Assembly (NCBI GenBank): GCA_021292165.1
Contig: JAHFWL010000254.1
Location: forward strand, 186,001 to 250,000
Length of the DNA stretch: 64,000 bases
Source of the DNA: Shinisaurus crocodilurus
Lineage: Eukaryota > Chordata > Lepidosauria > Squamata > Shinisauridae
Direction: 5' to 3'
The position numbers and the translations under genes are program-made. Below the pieces are notes generated by a model, which made no database searches, was not told the DNA's origin, and saw only the letters and a list, made by a program, of their open reading frames with translations. Within the stretch, counting starts at the first letter, position 1; each line of letters begins with the position of its first letter. Shown here piece after piece: positions 33,291 to 43,914 of this stretch.

Positions 33291-33535
33291 TGTCTATTTA
33301 TTTATTGATTTATTACATTTATACCCCACCTTTTTTCCTGCAAGGAACTCAGGGCGGCTTACATAATTCTCCTCCTCCTCTCCATTTTATCCTCACAACA
33401 ACCCTGTGAGGTAGGTTAGGCTGAGAGTCAGTGACTGGCCCAAAGTCACCCAGTGAGTTTCATGGCCGAGTGGGGACTAGAACCCAGATCTCCTGAGTCC
33501 CAGTCCAACACTCTCACCACTACGCCAGCACGGTC
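33291..33535 (-). mobile_element. tRNA-derived SINE with L2-like tail, minus strand
   Basis: Reverse complement of the 54675-54920 element. The tail (tttattacatttataccccacc) comes first; then cagtgactggcccaaagtca, cccagtgagtttcatggccg, B-box ggggactagaaccc, and the tRNA-like start ccactacgccagc. It is complete or nearly so. Confidence 0.85.
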
Positions 33536-34240
33536 CAAGTCCAAGTCAAGTTTGTTGTAATTAGCGACCAGCCATTATACAATACAGCACGATCCTATGA
33601 GGCTGCCCGTAACCCTCCAAACCCAGAGGATTCCGGGCATCCTATCAAGGACAGAAGAAGCGCAGCAGCGAAGGTTGCCTCTGCACTTCTCCTGCCCTGC
33701 AAAAGACGTAGACAGACAATTTTGGCCATCTAAGTCTTTTGCGCCTGCTCATGAGGAGGTGCAAAACTCTTTTTAAAAAAGAAGATAAAAACAGGAGTCC
33801 CCTATCAAAATGAAACCCCCGAACATCCCTTAAAAACCAGACTGAATACAAAATACATTTTGTACAGAATACACACCTAGTGTGTAGATGATCATAATGG
33901 ATTCTTTTACTTTTGTGTAAATGTATGGGGCCCCAATCTGGATCAGGATCAACCTTCCCATCCAGCCATTTTTTCCCTTTAAATTGACCCCCTGCCTTCA
34001 TGATGTCAGTGGGGTTTTCTTTCTTTCTTAAGCCCTTGCACATCCAGGATCAGAGCCCCATGCACTGACAACCAAGTAAAAGAAAACGTTATGATCACCT
34101 ACATGTTACATATTAAATGTAGCACATAGTTTAGCCATCACATACCTCCTTAGATAGGGAAAGGAAGAGCTTCATCAATGTTATTTGAGAGCCAATTAAA
34201 TTACAGTAAATTACAGTATTTTAAATTACAGTATTTGTGT
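33536..34240. other. Intronic, with part of a 'gatcctatg' repeat
   Basis: 33585-33800 (cacgatcctatgaggctgcc ... gccatctaagtcttttgcgc) has the style of the 'gcaatcctat' repeat families but no certain end. Nothing else recognised. Confidence 0.35.
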
Positions 34241-34243
34241 TCA

Positions 34244-34281
34244 TTTTTGTGACACAGAATCTTAGTTCTGTGTCACAAAAA
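34244..34281. repeat. Perfect 16-bp hairpin
   Basis: Arms tttttgtgacacagaa (34244-34259) and ttctgtgtcacaaaaa (34266-34281) with a 6-base loop. A third copy of the arm (tttttgtgacacag) follows near 34302. Origin unknown. Confidence 0.9.
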
Positions 34282-34324
34282 TTACACAATCCTAGTTCAT
34301 TTTTGTGACACAGGTGGAAAAACA

Positions 34325-35116
34325 GTTTAACACAAACAAGTTGTATGGGAAACATAACAATACTAGTAATTCTTATTGAGCCTGCCTCAATTGACCAGGC
34401 TTAGTAGTAGTGCTAGTTTAACAAATGTTCAACCAGACCTGCCCATTTAATTATACAAATATTAAACATGCTGTCCTAACCTTTAAAAGGGGAAATACTG
34501 TGTGTATTTTTCAAATGATGCTGCATATGCGTAAGAATTCATAAGCCTTGTAACAATGACATTTAAACTCTTAGTTTTGTATTCATACTACTCTAAAGTG
34601 TTTATACAGTACTTATTTAACAAATTAGACAGTACAGACATTTTAACAAGCACCATGATAACAAGTGGCGAGATTACAAAGGACAAATTCATTCTAAAAA
34701 TATGTGCTGGCAAATGTGAAAACATAGCTTTTAGAAATGTAATTATTTTTCTTTTTTTATATTCATAATTGGTACGCTCACAATTTTCTTGCTAGGCGCT
34801 AACAGTGAGGTGGCGGAATTTGAGTAAAAAATTGAGGTCAGTGAAATACTTGCTTATTTTAAGTGCATGATTCAGCTTGTTCAAGGAAACACATATCCTA
34901 TATGTGTAATGTATTCAATTTTTCACAAATAGAACTAACATAGAGAATGAACATTAGTACCCATATGCTACAGGTTTGAGAGGTATTTGCTCATACCTGG
35001 GGGAAAACAGAATACTGCTCATATCAACAAAATATGTTCAATCACACTTTGACCATGCATGCAGAAAAGGCCCCTAGTTTGCCACTCAAGTGTCCTGTCT
35101 TGCTGACAAAGAAATA
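34325..35116. other. Intronic, no feature recognised
   Basis: AT-rich, no repeat or exon named. Confidence 0.4.
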
Positions 35117-35294
35117 ATGTGGCTTACGCTGGCTCAGCTTGTCTGAGTGTGGAAAGCTAAGCAGGGTCAGGCCTGGTTATTACTTGGATGGGAGACCCCT
35201 CCTCTAGTTTCCTGCATTGAGCAGGGGGTTGGACTCGATAGCCTTGTAGGCTCCTTCCAACTCTATGATCTATGAAATCTATGAAATCTATGAA
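35117..35294 (+). mobile_element. 5S-rRNA-derived SINE with CR1-like tail, uninterrupted
   Basis: 5S-like head (ctcagcttgtctgagtgtgg, aaagctaagcagggtcaggc, ctggttattacttggatggg agac) fused to tgagcagggggttggactcg, tagccttgtaggctccttcc, aactctatga and a repeated (tctatgaaa) end. Reference copy for the split SINE at 19955. Confidence 0.88.
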
Positions 35295-35547
35295 AATCAA
35301 GATATTATATCTACATTCTGAGACAAGAACAGTGATTTGTTAGCATCCAGAAACTGGAATACACCATGCCATAACAGAATTAAAATCCATATATATGGGG
35401 GGAAGACTACCAGCCCTGAAAATGGTAAGATGTTTAATATGGTGACGTCTGAATTGTGCAGTGTTCTCTTCTTGAGGATGACTGAAGTAACTATGCCAAA
35501 GCTACCACTGCAAATGGATTTAGGAAGGCGCTCTTAAGTTAGATGGA
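35295..35547. other. Intronic, no feature recognised
   Basis: Nothing named. Confidence 0.4.
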
Positions 35548-35975
35548 GAGAGCAATCCTATGGTCCCTGGGTAAGCGTCCCAGGGACCATAGGATAGTTT
35601 GGATTCCCCTTCCAACGCTGGAGATAGTGTTCCGACCTTGGAAGGGGGAGTTGGAGATCCTTCCCGCCCCACTCTCTCACAGCTGGTGTGGAGAGAACAA
35701 CACCAGTTGCCTCTCCGAGGTTGAAAATTCCAGTGGACGGGGAGTGGGGAGACCAGGGAGGCTAGGACACAATTTATCCTGAGCTTCCTCCAGCCTCCTT
35801 CCCTCCCCCTCTGAAGCACTCTCACTAGACAAGCTGAAAAGCCCGCCTAGCAAAAAAGCTAAGAAGCAAGGGCAGGGAGGCAAAGATTACCTCTGCTGCT
35901 CCTCCTGACATGCCGGCTTCAGCCCGGCAGGACATAGGAATCTCAGAAGCACCCACATTTGGATAATTAAAGCTG
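35548..35975 (+). repeat. 'Gcaatcctatgg' repeat family, plus copy
   Basis: Starts gagcaatcctatggtccctg and shares many blocks with 51631-52085 (cacagctggtgtgga, tgcctctccgaggt, cagcctccttccctccccct, gggcagggaggcaaagatta, ctctgctgctcctcc). It ends about ...gctgcaatcatatgc. Unclassified. Confidence 0.65.
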
Positions 35976-36148
35976 CAATCATATGCACGCTTACTTGGCA
36001 GTAAGTTATGCAATGGAATTTAAATAAGTTAACCTGAGCTTTATGAGTGAAACAAGGAGTCCATAATAAAAATCTCTTTGAAAAGAAATGGGGTTGATTC
36101 AATACTGGAATGCAAAACAAGATACAGGGAAATCCATTTCCATTGTTG

Positions 36149-36461
36149 TTAGGGTGGTCACCTATGCATTGTCAAAAAAGAGAACTAAAGAGGACAGAGA
36201 TTTGCATTAAATTTGCATATGCTGATTTATATATGTAAGATGCAAGTTTAGAAATAACTACTATCGTGAATAGAAATGCAATACTACACCTCATCATAGT
36301 GAGGAAGATAGTACGTAACGTGTGCCTACTCTGTCTGCTGTTCAGGTTGTGCAGTCAGTATCAAAGCCCCTGTTCTCCCTTCTTCTGGTTCTTTATCTTT
36401 CTACTGAAAGTCCTTCAAATAGAGGACTGTCCTCTGTAAAGTAGGACACGTGGCCACCCTA
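36149..36461. mobile_element. DNA transposon with AGGGTGGYCAC ends
   Basis: Starts AGGGTGGTCACCTATGCATT and ends ACACGTGGCCACCCT: short inverted repeats of about 11 bp. A second, incomplete copy with the same left end and interior (gcatatgctgatttatatat) is at 44592-44755. Confidence 0.6.
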
Positions 36462-36531
36462 GTTTTTGTAGATGCTATATGGTTTTGCATTGAGGGTTGC
36501 TTGTTTTTGTTTTTCTCCTCTGTATTCTCTT

Positions 36532-36777
36532 TTTCATTCATTCATTCATTCATTTTATACCACCCAGTAGCCGAAGCTCTCTGGGCAGTGTACAACAATC
36601 AGTTAAAAAGTACAATAAAGTACAATTAAATATAAACAATAAAAACATTATAAAAATTTAAAACCAATTTTAACAATATCACAAAAACTAAAAACAAGTT
36701 AATAAAACACGACCTCTAAAAGAATTTACCACCCCACCATATACCATTTAGTTATTAAAAGCCTCAATGTGGAGGGC
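36532..36777 (-). mobile_element. L2-like LINE, left (3') part, minus strand
   Basis: (CATT)n at 36535-36554, then the reversed L2 3' UTR (cccagtagccgaagctctct gggcagtgtacaac). It stops at the hAT-like insertion and resumes at 41971. Confidence 0.8.
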
Positions 36778-36819
36778 CAGTGGCGGATCTACATTTTTGG
36801 GGCCCTGAAGCTTCGACTG

Positions 36820-37320
36820 TTATGAGGGGCCCTTTGCAACCAGCAACAAGGTCTGGGTAACCACTGTTATCTTCTTCAGTGGGGTTGTTCCATGACAGAT
36901 GATCACCACATTTTTTTAAAAAAATTAACCACTACAGCTCAGATTTTGATTAAAATTGCTGTACTGGATTATCTCACATGTCAAAGTCACTGGTGTGAAT
37001 AAAAATTTCCTATGCCTTATAGTTTTCGAGTTACGTGTGTGTGTGTGTGTGTGAAAATTAGGGAAATGTTATATACATGCATGATGCATCATAGAATGAT
37101 GAAATAAAACAGAACTTTCCCCGGCACCGGCGACTCTTGCTCCAGAGTAAGCATGCATGTGATTGGTTTTCAACTTAAAGAGTGTCACTAAAGCCACTGG
37201 CAGTTACTTCTGAGGAAACATGAACAGGATCGGGCTGCAGGGCTGCAGTCCTATGAATGTTTCATTGGGAGGAAGTCACACTGAACTTGGTAGGAATTAC
37301 TTCTGAGTATGCATCTGACC
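36820..37320. other. hAT interior, unassigned, with a (GT)n run
   Basis: (GT)n at 37034-37051. At 37202-37320 there is a 'gcagtcctatg...cattgggaggaagtcac' segment of the 'gcaatcctat' repeat type. Confidence 0.4.
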
Positions 37321-37628
37321 GGGATATAAATGTGCCGAGTAGTGGTGGAAGATGCAAAAGAGGACCGAGCTAAACACTGTGTGGTAGGGAAAGGGAATTT
37401 CAGCAGCTGTAGCATGTCATGCAAGCTGAGCTGCACCTGCTTAAATTCCCTCCTCTATGAAACTGTTAAAGGTGCAAGAGCCTTGTCCTCTTATGCATTT
37501 GGCCATCGTAATACTGTGTTCCTTTCTGCTGACTCTTGTGTAAGACTTGAATATAAATACCCCTCTCCATTAGTCCCATCACATTCCTGGCTCTGAGAAT
37601 TTTCTTCCACCCAACATAGACTTTTAAA

Positions 37629-37734
37629 GGTGCAATCCTATGCAAGTTTAGACAGAAAAAAAGGCCTACAACTCCCATCATGCTCCAGCCAGCCAACCTT
37701 TTTTTCTGTCTAAACTTGCATAGGATTGCACCCT
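37629..37734. mobile_element. Palindromic 'GGTGCAATCCTATGC' MITE
   Basis: 106 bp. Arms ggtgcaatcctatgcaagtt tagacagaaaaaaaggc and the exact reverse at the right end (…ttgcataggattgcaccc). The sister copy is at 54921-55030. It has no coding content. Confidence 0.85.
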
Positions 37735-38272
37735 AAATGTCATGGATGAGACTGTGAGCAACAGTGCATGCACTCACAGAAGAAAAATGCAGTTGTGTTC
37801 TAGCTGTATTCACTACGTGCACAAATTAGAACCACATACCACTGTACAATTTTAAAATTTCCTGTAAAAAGACCTGCCAATTAGGCACAGGAAGCTCTGT
37901 CCTCCAACATCTCACTGCCATTCCCATGCCAGGGGTGTAGACTCTCAGTTTCCCAGGGGGGCATGGGACTAAAGTTTACGCCCCTTGTGAAAAGGACCAA
38001 AGCTGGTCCTTTGCGTGGGTTCGGACACCAAGGGGTTAACCGGAGCTGAGTTAGCCCTTTATACGCGGCTCGCGGCACTTAGGCAGAAACTGCGACCAAT
38101 TTTAATGCTGGGACAGTGAAAGAAGCAGTTTCATGAATGGAGGCTACTACACTGTTTATAGGTAAACAGAGTTTAATTGAGTGTATCAAAACATACACAG
38201 GAACAGTATGCACACACGCGCCTTCAATTTACAGTAGCTTAGAGTGAGTAATAGCAGCAGTACATACAAAGT
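37735..38272. other. Unassigned, possibly left part of an LTR-like element
   Basis: From about 37986 the sequence (tgtgaaaaggaccaaagctg, gttaaccggagctgagttag, ccctttatacgcgg) differs in character from the AT-rich surroundings. It continues after the LINE at 40493 to about 40779. On the minus strand aattaaactctgtttacc resembles a retroviral polyadenylation region. No clear ends or duplication were found, so this is a guess. Confidence 0.3.
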
Positions 38273-38281
38273 ACATACAAA

Positions 38282-40483
38282 TATGGCAAAATGATATTAA
38301 CTGCGCTGCCAAGAAAAAAACCTACGCTAGCGCAAAGGCTGAGGTCCAAAGAAGAACAAGAGAACTTAAGAACGCTTGGTGGAAAAAGAAAGCTGAAGAA
38401 ATTCAACAACTTGCAGAATCTCATGATGCACGGGGCTTTTTTAAGGCCACAAGGGCCATTTATGGACCAAAAACCTATGGTACAAACCCTTTACAATCAA
38501 AAGATGGCACCAAACTCTTAAAAGACAAAGAGTCTATTGCACTGCGTTGGAAAGAGCATTATTATGACCTTTTAAATCGTAAGTCTAAGGTGGATAATGA
38601 GATTTTTTCGCAAATCCCGCAAAAACAAATTAAAGAGGAACTTGCAATACTCCCCACTTTGGATGAAGTAAAAAAAGCCATTAATCAAATGAAGAACAAC
38701 AAAGCTAGTGGACCAGATGGGATTCCTGCTGAAATCTTTAAAGAAGGGGGGCCCGAACTTGTACAACATCTTCATAAACTCATCGAAAAAATCTGGATAA
38801 GAGAAGAGATCCCAGAAGACTTCAGGGATGCCATAATTATCACCCTCTTTAAGAAGGGTGATAGAACAGACTGTGGAAACTATCGGGGCATTTCTCTCTT
38901 AGCAACCGCAGGTAAAATATTTGCTAGGATTCTCGCAAACCGTCTTCTATCTATTTCAGAAGAGGTCCTCCCTGAAACTCAATATGGTTTCCGCCCCTCT
39001 AGAGGGACAGTAGACATGATTTTTACTGCACGTCAGCTCCAAGAAAAATGCCGGGAGCAAAATCAACCCCTTTATATGGCATTTATCGATTTGGCTAAGG
39101 CCTTTGATACTGTAGACCGTACAGCTCTCTGGACTATCCTTATGAAAATTGGATGCCCCAATAAATTTGTGAATATCTTGCGACTTCTCCATGACAACAT
39201 GACGGCAACGGTTTTGGACAACAACGGCTCTCATGGTGCTCCATTTAAAGTGGGATCAGGTGTTAAACAGGGATGTGTTATCGCCCCAACATTATTTGCC
39301 ATTTTCATCACCATGGTTTTACATCTTGTCGAGGGGAAACTTCCCACCGGTGTGGGAATTATATATCGAACAGATGGAAAGCTTTTTAATCTCAGCAGGC
39401 TGAAAGCAAAAAGTAAGGTAATTACAACCTCCGTTGTGGAACTTCAGTATGCTGATGATAATGTGGTCTCCGCACATTCAGAGGATGATCTCCAAACTAT
39501 CCTAAATGCTTTTGCAGAAGCATACGAAAAACTTGGTCTCTCACTTAACATCAAAAAAACCAAAGTGCTTCATCAGCAAGTGCAAGCCAATCCTTTGGTG
39601 ATGCCATCTATCCAGCTTGGCGGAACAATACTGGAAAATGTCGATCATTTTCTCTATCTTGGCAGCTATCTTTCTGTTACAGCTAACATCGACAGTGAAA
39701 TCCAGCATCGTCTGAGCTCTGCAAGTGCCGCATTTTCTCGAATGAAACATAGAGTGTTCGAGGATCGGGATATTTGTAAGAAGACCAAAACACTGGTTTA
39801 TGAAGCCATTGTATTACCAACTTTATTGTATGCCTGCGAAACATGGACTATCTATAAACGTCACTTCCACCTCCTTGAAAGGTTTCATCAACGTTGCCTC
39901 CGGAAAATCCTGCAAATTACTTGGGAAGATAGCCGAACAAATGTCAGTGTACTGGAAGAAGCAAAGACTACTAGCATTGAAAAAATGATCCTTCAACGCC
40001 AACTTCAGTGGACCGGTCATGTTGTTCGAATGCCTGACTGCCGTCTCCCAAAGCAGTTACTTTACTCCCAACTCAAGGATGGAAAGCGGAATATCAGTGG
40101 TCAATATAAGAGGTTTAAAGATGTTCATAAGGCTAATCTAAAAAAATGCAATATAAACATCGAAAACTGGGAAGCTCTGGCCCATGAACGATCTAAATGG
40201 AGGTTGGCCTTTCACAAAGGTTCCATGGACTTTGAAGAAGCCCGAGTGCAAGGTGAAAGGGAGAAACGTGCTAAGCGAAAAGCACGTCAAATGAATCCTT
40301 TACAGGACCATCTTCTATCTGGTAACCTGTGTCCTCACTGTGGGAAGCTGTGTGGATCTAGAATTGGCCTCCACAGTCACTTACGGACCCATCGCTAGAG
40401 TCTACACAATCTTCTTTAGAATCTCCTCCTTTTATCCCGGAAGACAATCTTACTCGGTCACGAGTGATCGCCTGATGATGATG
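38282..40483 (+). mobile_element. Zinc-finger non-LTR LINE, longest copy
   Basis: Flanked by the 9-bp direct repeat acatacaaa (38273-38281 and 40484-40492). The 3' end is the family's usual gtcacgagtgatcgcctgat followed by (GAT)n. The element is 5'-truncated: the endonuclease half is missing. It carries one long open frame. Other copies are at 14785, 26979 and 60122. The clade is not assigned; the protein is of the APE-type endonuclease/RT class common in animals. Confidence 0.92.
38284..40398 (+). CDS. LINE ORF2-like protein, 5'-truncated, RT plus C2H2 finger
   Basis: Open from the 5' truncation to TAG at 40396-40398, about 700 codons. There is no ATG at the conventional place: position 38590 is GTG inside the frame, so it is a partial frame, not a gene start. 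Counting from 38590, RT motifs are at residues about 98-120 (NYRGISLLATAGKIF), 132-139 (YGFRPSRG), motif A 165-173 (FIDLAKAFD), motif B 224-236 (GVKQGCVIAPTLF), motif C 287-290 (YADD, 39448-39459) and motif E about 328-336 (FLYLGSYLS). The C-terminus has the CETWTIYKRH region and ends with a C-x2-C-x12-H-x3-H finger (residues 581-601). All catalytic Asp residues are present. The absent endonuclease half makes autonomous movement unlikely. Confidence 0.88.
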   Translation, partial: WQNDINCAAKKKTYASAKAEVQRRTRELKNAWWKKKAEEIQQLAESHDARGFFKATRAIYGPKTYGTNPLQSKDGTKLLKDKESIALRWKEHYYDLLNRKSKVDNEIFSQIPQKQIKEELAILPTLDEVKKAINQMKNNKASGPDGIPAEIFKEGGPELVQHLHKLIEKIWIREEIPEDFRDAIIITLFKKGDRTDCGNYRGISLLATAGKIFARILANRLLSISEEVLPETQYGFRPSRGTVDMIFTARQLQEKCREQNQPLYMAFIDLAKAFDTVDRTALWTILMKIGCPNKFVNILRLLHDNMTATVLDNNGSHGAPFKVGSGVKQGCVIAPTLFAIFITMVLHLVEGKLPTGVGIIYRTDGKLFNLSRLKAKSKVITTSVVELQYADDNVVSAHSEDDLQTILNAFAEAYEKLGLSLNIKKTKVLHQQVQANPLVMPSIQLGGTILENVDHFLYLGSYLSVTANIDSEIQHRLSSASAAFSRMKHRVFEDRDICKKTKTLVYEAIVLPTLLYACETWTIYKRHFHLLERFHQRCLRKILQITWEDSRTNVSVLEEAKTTSIEKMILQRQLQWTGHVVRMPDCRLPKQLLYSQLKDGKRNISGQYKRFKDVHKANLKKCNINIENWEALAHERSKWRLAFHKGSMDFEEARVQGEREKRAKRKARQMNPLQDHLLSGNLCPHCGKLCGSRIGLHSHLRTHR

Positions 40484-40492
40484 ACATACAAA

Positions 40493-40780
40493 GGTTACCT
40501 GGAATGACCCCGATTCTTCGAAAGCCGCGTATGCTAGCGACCAGGCGATTTCAGCTAGTTTCACCGGGAGCTCCCCGGGGCTGGATCCTGAGGTTGGACC
40601 GAAGCCCTGGACCTCCACACAGCTTGCTGCTCATGACCAACAACTTTTCCCGCCACAGACCCCCTTCCTTATACCCTCCTCTTGGCTCCCTCCTCCCTCC
40701 TGCGCCCCCTCCCCTCATGATTGGCTGAAGCGAGTCAGGAATAACCTGTTTCTCTGGGTGCTTAGGGGTGCTCAAGAGTT
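40493..40780. other. Unassigned GC-rich sequence right of the LINE
   Basis: Continuation of the sequence cut by the LINE at 38281 (…cagtacatacaaa / ggttacctgg…). Rich in C with cctcctcttggctccctcct. Possibly the other part of an LTR-like element; not proven. Confidence 0.3.
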
Positions 40781-41029
40781 CAGTAATACCTTGGATTGCA
40801 AGTACCTTGGTTTGAGAGCGTTTTGCAAGACAAGCAAATTTTTAAATATTTATTCAATTTTTTTTTACTTGATATACAAGCGACGTCTTGCAATACAAGT
40901 ACTGTAGTACGGCTTAAATTAAAAATCTCTGTACAAATTTTTTTGGGGGATTTCGTTTTGATATAAGAGTGTTTTGGATTACAAGCACGTTTCCGGAACG
41001 AATTATGCTCTCAATCCAAGGCGTGACTG
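40781..41029 (+). mobile_element. Tigger/pogo-like MITE, copy 6
   Basis: 249 bp from CAGTAATACCTTGG to GGCGTGACTG. TA at the right (41030-41031); the left flank is tt, so that side is mutated. Confidence 0.83.
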
Positions 41030-41962
41030 TACTTGCCACCCTTTGAGACTACCAGGCACCTTGGTGCCCCTCTTGTTGTTTGGGGATGCTTCACAGCTCA
41101 TTTGGCTGCCAGGGAAGGGGAAGTTGCCAGGGGGCATGCAGATGTGTCCCATTGTGAGTCTCCTTGCAGGAAACAAGTGCGGTAAACAAGGTAAAAGGTG
41201 GATACCTGAGCTGCTGCTGCAAGTGGGGTGTGCGTGTACCTGACCTGGCTTTCTCTTAACACCCCTGTTCTCCCCCTTCCCTACACAATTTCTTCCACCA
41301 CCACCACCACCCCTCTCTCTCTTAAACACGAAAAAGTTTAACAGTTATAGATCAAGATGGTAAGATGACACCTCTGTGTTCAGAAACTAGTGTGTGCGGG
41401 GGGGGGGAGTATTAAGGACAAAGATTGTCGGAAGGCTATTGCTTGCGGGCTTCCCAAAAAGTAGCTGCTCTCTGTTGGAAACAGCGCTTTTTTCCATGGG
41501 GCAGGGAGCGCCGTGGGGACCGCAGGGCAACCGTCACCCGCCCCCACTTCCTAGCCAGCCAGCCAGCCAGCCTCCCTCCCCCCCCCCGTCCTCACCAGTA
41601 TGTTGGTGTTCGTGCTCAAATAGAGGTGGGGCTTGTGCCTCTTCAGGCATGGTGCACTTCATCACAGCAGCAGCACCAGTGCCAGTGACGCAATTTTCCC
41701 ACTCGCAGCCCTGGGAAGCTGAGCCTATGTACATCCCCGCCGCCCCCGTAGTTTACGCCCCTTTCTGTACGTGTGCCGCAGGCAGCCTCCACACCCCACG
41801 CAGGATTTCTCCAGGGCCGGCCCCCTCCGGAGCAGGTAGACACCCTGAGCAGCTGCTGCTGCCTTGGCCACCCACAGCTAAAGTCACTTCTGACTGGGGG
41901 CCCTCTGGGATTAGGGCCCCTGAAGCTTACGCTTCAGTAGTTTCATGGTAGATCCGCCCCTG
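41030..41962. other. Right interior of the hAT-like element
   Basis: No transposase. Contains (CCA)n at 41294-41310, a poly-G at 41399-41408 and CCAG repeats at 41554-41572. Long frames on both strands (for example 41394-41951) are proline- or glycine-rich composition effects. Confidence 0.5.
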
Positions 41963-41970
41963 TAGAGGGC

Positions 41971-43235
41971 AGTCTTAACCTGGCACCAAAAAGAGTAGAG
42001 TTGGCGCCAAGCGGGCCTCAGTGGGTGCTTGTTTCACAGTTGGGGGGCTACCAAAGAAAAGGTACTCCCCCTTGTTGCTGCTCTTCAAGCCTCCCTCAGA
42101 GGTGGCAGTCGGAGGAAGGCTCCAGATGTTGAACGTAGTGTCCAGGTAGATTGTGGTTGGGAGAGGCATTCTATCAAGTATTGTGGTCCCAAGCCGTGAA
42201 GGACTTTATAAGTTAAGAGCAGCACCTTGAATCAGGCTCGGAAGCATACAGGCAGTTAGTGCCAGAACAGGTGCCAGAACAGGTGCTATATGTTCAGACC
42301 TTTTGGTCCCGGTGATTAGTCTGGCAGCCGCGTTTTGCACAAGCTGCAGCTTCTGAACAGTCTTCAAGGGCAGCCCCATGTAGAGTACATTGCAGTAATC
42401 TAACTTTGAGATTACTAGAGCATGGATTACTGAAACCAGGCTATCTCTGTCCAGATAGGGGCGTGGCTGGACCACCAGCCAAAACTGATAGAAGGCACTC
42501 CGTGCCACTGAGGCAACCTGAGCCTCAAGTGACAAAGATGGCTCAAGGACAATCCCCAAGCTGCTCCTTCAAGGAGAGTGCAACCCCATCCAGAAGAGGT
42601 TGAACACCCTCCATCCGGTCAGAGGAATCACCCACTAACAGCATCTCAGTCTTGTCTGGATTGAGCCTCTGTTAGCTCTCATCCAGTCCATTGTCACAGC
42701 CAGGCACCGGTTCAGCACATCCACAGCCTCACCTGCTGAGGATGAAAAGGCGAAATAGAGGTGCGTGTCATCAGCGTACTGATGGCAACACACTCCAAAA
42801 CTCCAGATGACCCCACTCAGTGGTTTCATGTAGATGTTGAATAGCATGGGGGATAAGACTGACCCCTGTGGAACCCCATACTGGAGAGTCCACGGGGCCA
42901 AGCAGTATTCCCCAAGCATCACCTTCTGGAGCCGACCATCCAGGTAGGAGCGGAACTACTGCAGTGCAGTGCCCCCCACTCCCAACTCAGACAGCCACCC
43001 CAGAAGGATACCATGGTCGATGGTATTGAAAGCCGCCAAGAGATCTAGGAGTACCAACAGGGTCACACTCCCCCTGTCTCTCTCCTGACATAGCTCATCA
43101 TACAGGGCGACCAAAGCTGTTTCCATGTCAAAACCAGGCCTGAACCCTGACTGAAATGGATCCAGATAATCAGTCTCATCCAAGAGTGCCTGATCCAGAT
43201 AATCAATCTCATCTTTTGTCACTTTGTCTGTAGAG
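41971..43235 (-). mobile_element. L2-like LINE, right part, minus strand, decayed coding region
   Basis: Continues the L2 begun at 36532. Minus-strand frames: DEIDYLDQALLDETDYLDPF then FQSGFRPGFDMETALVALYD and LVLLDLLAAFNTIDHGIL (43222-42956; motif A has Asn for the second Asp), VPQGSVLSPMLFNIYMKPL and HQYADDTHLYFAF (42922-42700), then VLEPSLSLEAQVASVARSAF...LDYCNVLYMGL (42559-42206). Internal breaks. The left edge holds the usual UTR (gggggctaccaaagaaaagg). The RT N-terminus shows a short internal duplication (DYLDQALLDETDYLD). Confidence 0.85.
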
Positions 43236-43890
43236 TATATGGCAACTTAAAGTAAAAATGTAAATAAATAAATAAAAGATTTTGCAACCAAGTGAACCAG
43301 CTGGTAGGGATAACTCAGTCTTCTTTTGTATTTAAAAAAAAAAAAAATGAAGAGTGAAAGAATTTAGAGTTATAGGGATTTAGGATAATTACAGAGTGTT
43401 TGGTGTATTTAAAAAAAACTCAGTCTTCTTTTGTTATTTGTATAGTACGCTTTAATTCACCATCATGGCTCATTAGCAGTTTTGTGGAAAGCAGCACCAC
43501 TGAGAATAACTTAATTTAAACCATTATGGTACCATAGGCAAGCTGAAGAGAAACCCCAAATCTAATTTACTTTCCCTAGAAATTACAATTCCATAAATAT
43601 GAATGTCAAAACATTTGGCAGCCAGATCGCATAACATGTTTTCTTAATTGTTGATCACTTGTTTGCTAGATGCAACAAGAATGTAGAGAAATTTATAAAA
43701 ATGTAAAATCTTGCATTTAATGTGCTTGCATTATGCTTTGTTTAATATTTCTTATACATGGTTAAACAACAATGAAAAATACCCCTCCTCCAAATTTTGC
43801 TTTCCTTGTACCCTTCCTGTTAGATATCAGAAGCAGCCTATGCTGCTGGACATGGGATACTGGATGAGTTGATTAGGATGATGTGCTAAG
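43236..43890. other. Intronic, no feature recognised
   Basis: AT-rich. actcagtcttcttttg occurs twice (43314 and 43424) about 110 bp apart, each beside an A-run, as if a short insertion were flanked by a target duplication. Not resolved. Confidence 0.4.
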
Positions 43891-43914
43891 AACATTTCTT
43901 GAGATGGCATGAAG

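Larger units (their letters stand above)
36778..41962. mobile_element. 5.2-kb hAT-like composite element splitting an L2
   Basis: Left end CAGTGGCGGATCTACATTTT, right end (reverse) CAGGGGCGGATCTACCATGA; both continue into a ggggccctgaagctt-like block. The 8-bp flanks tggagggc (36770-36777) and tagagggc (41963-41970) differ at one base. L2 sequence is continuous across the outside. The interior carries later insertions: a palindromic MITE (37629-37734), the zinc-finger LINE (38282-40483) and a Tigger MITE (40781-41029). No transposase frame was recognised. Confidence 0.8.

Noticed and set aside
38590..40398. A 602-codon open frame that could be called a host gene
   Set aside because: It is LINE reverse transcriptase with flanking direct repeats, three partial copies nearby, no ATG at 38590 (GTG) and no splice structure.
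41394..41951. 185-codon frame
   Set aside because: Low-complexity frame in the C-rich right part of a hAT-like element, with shadow frames on the other strand and no domain.
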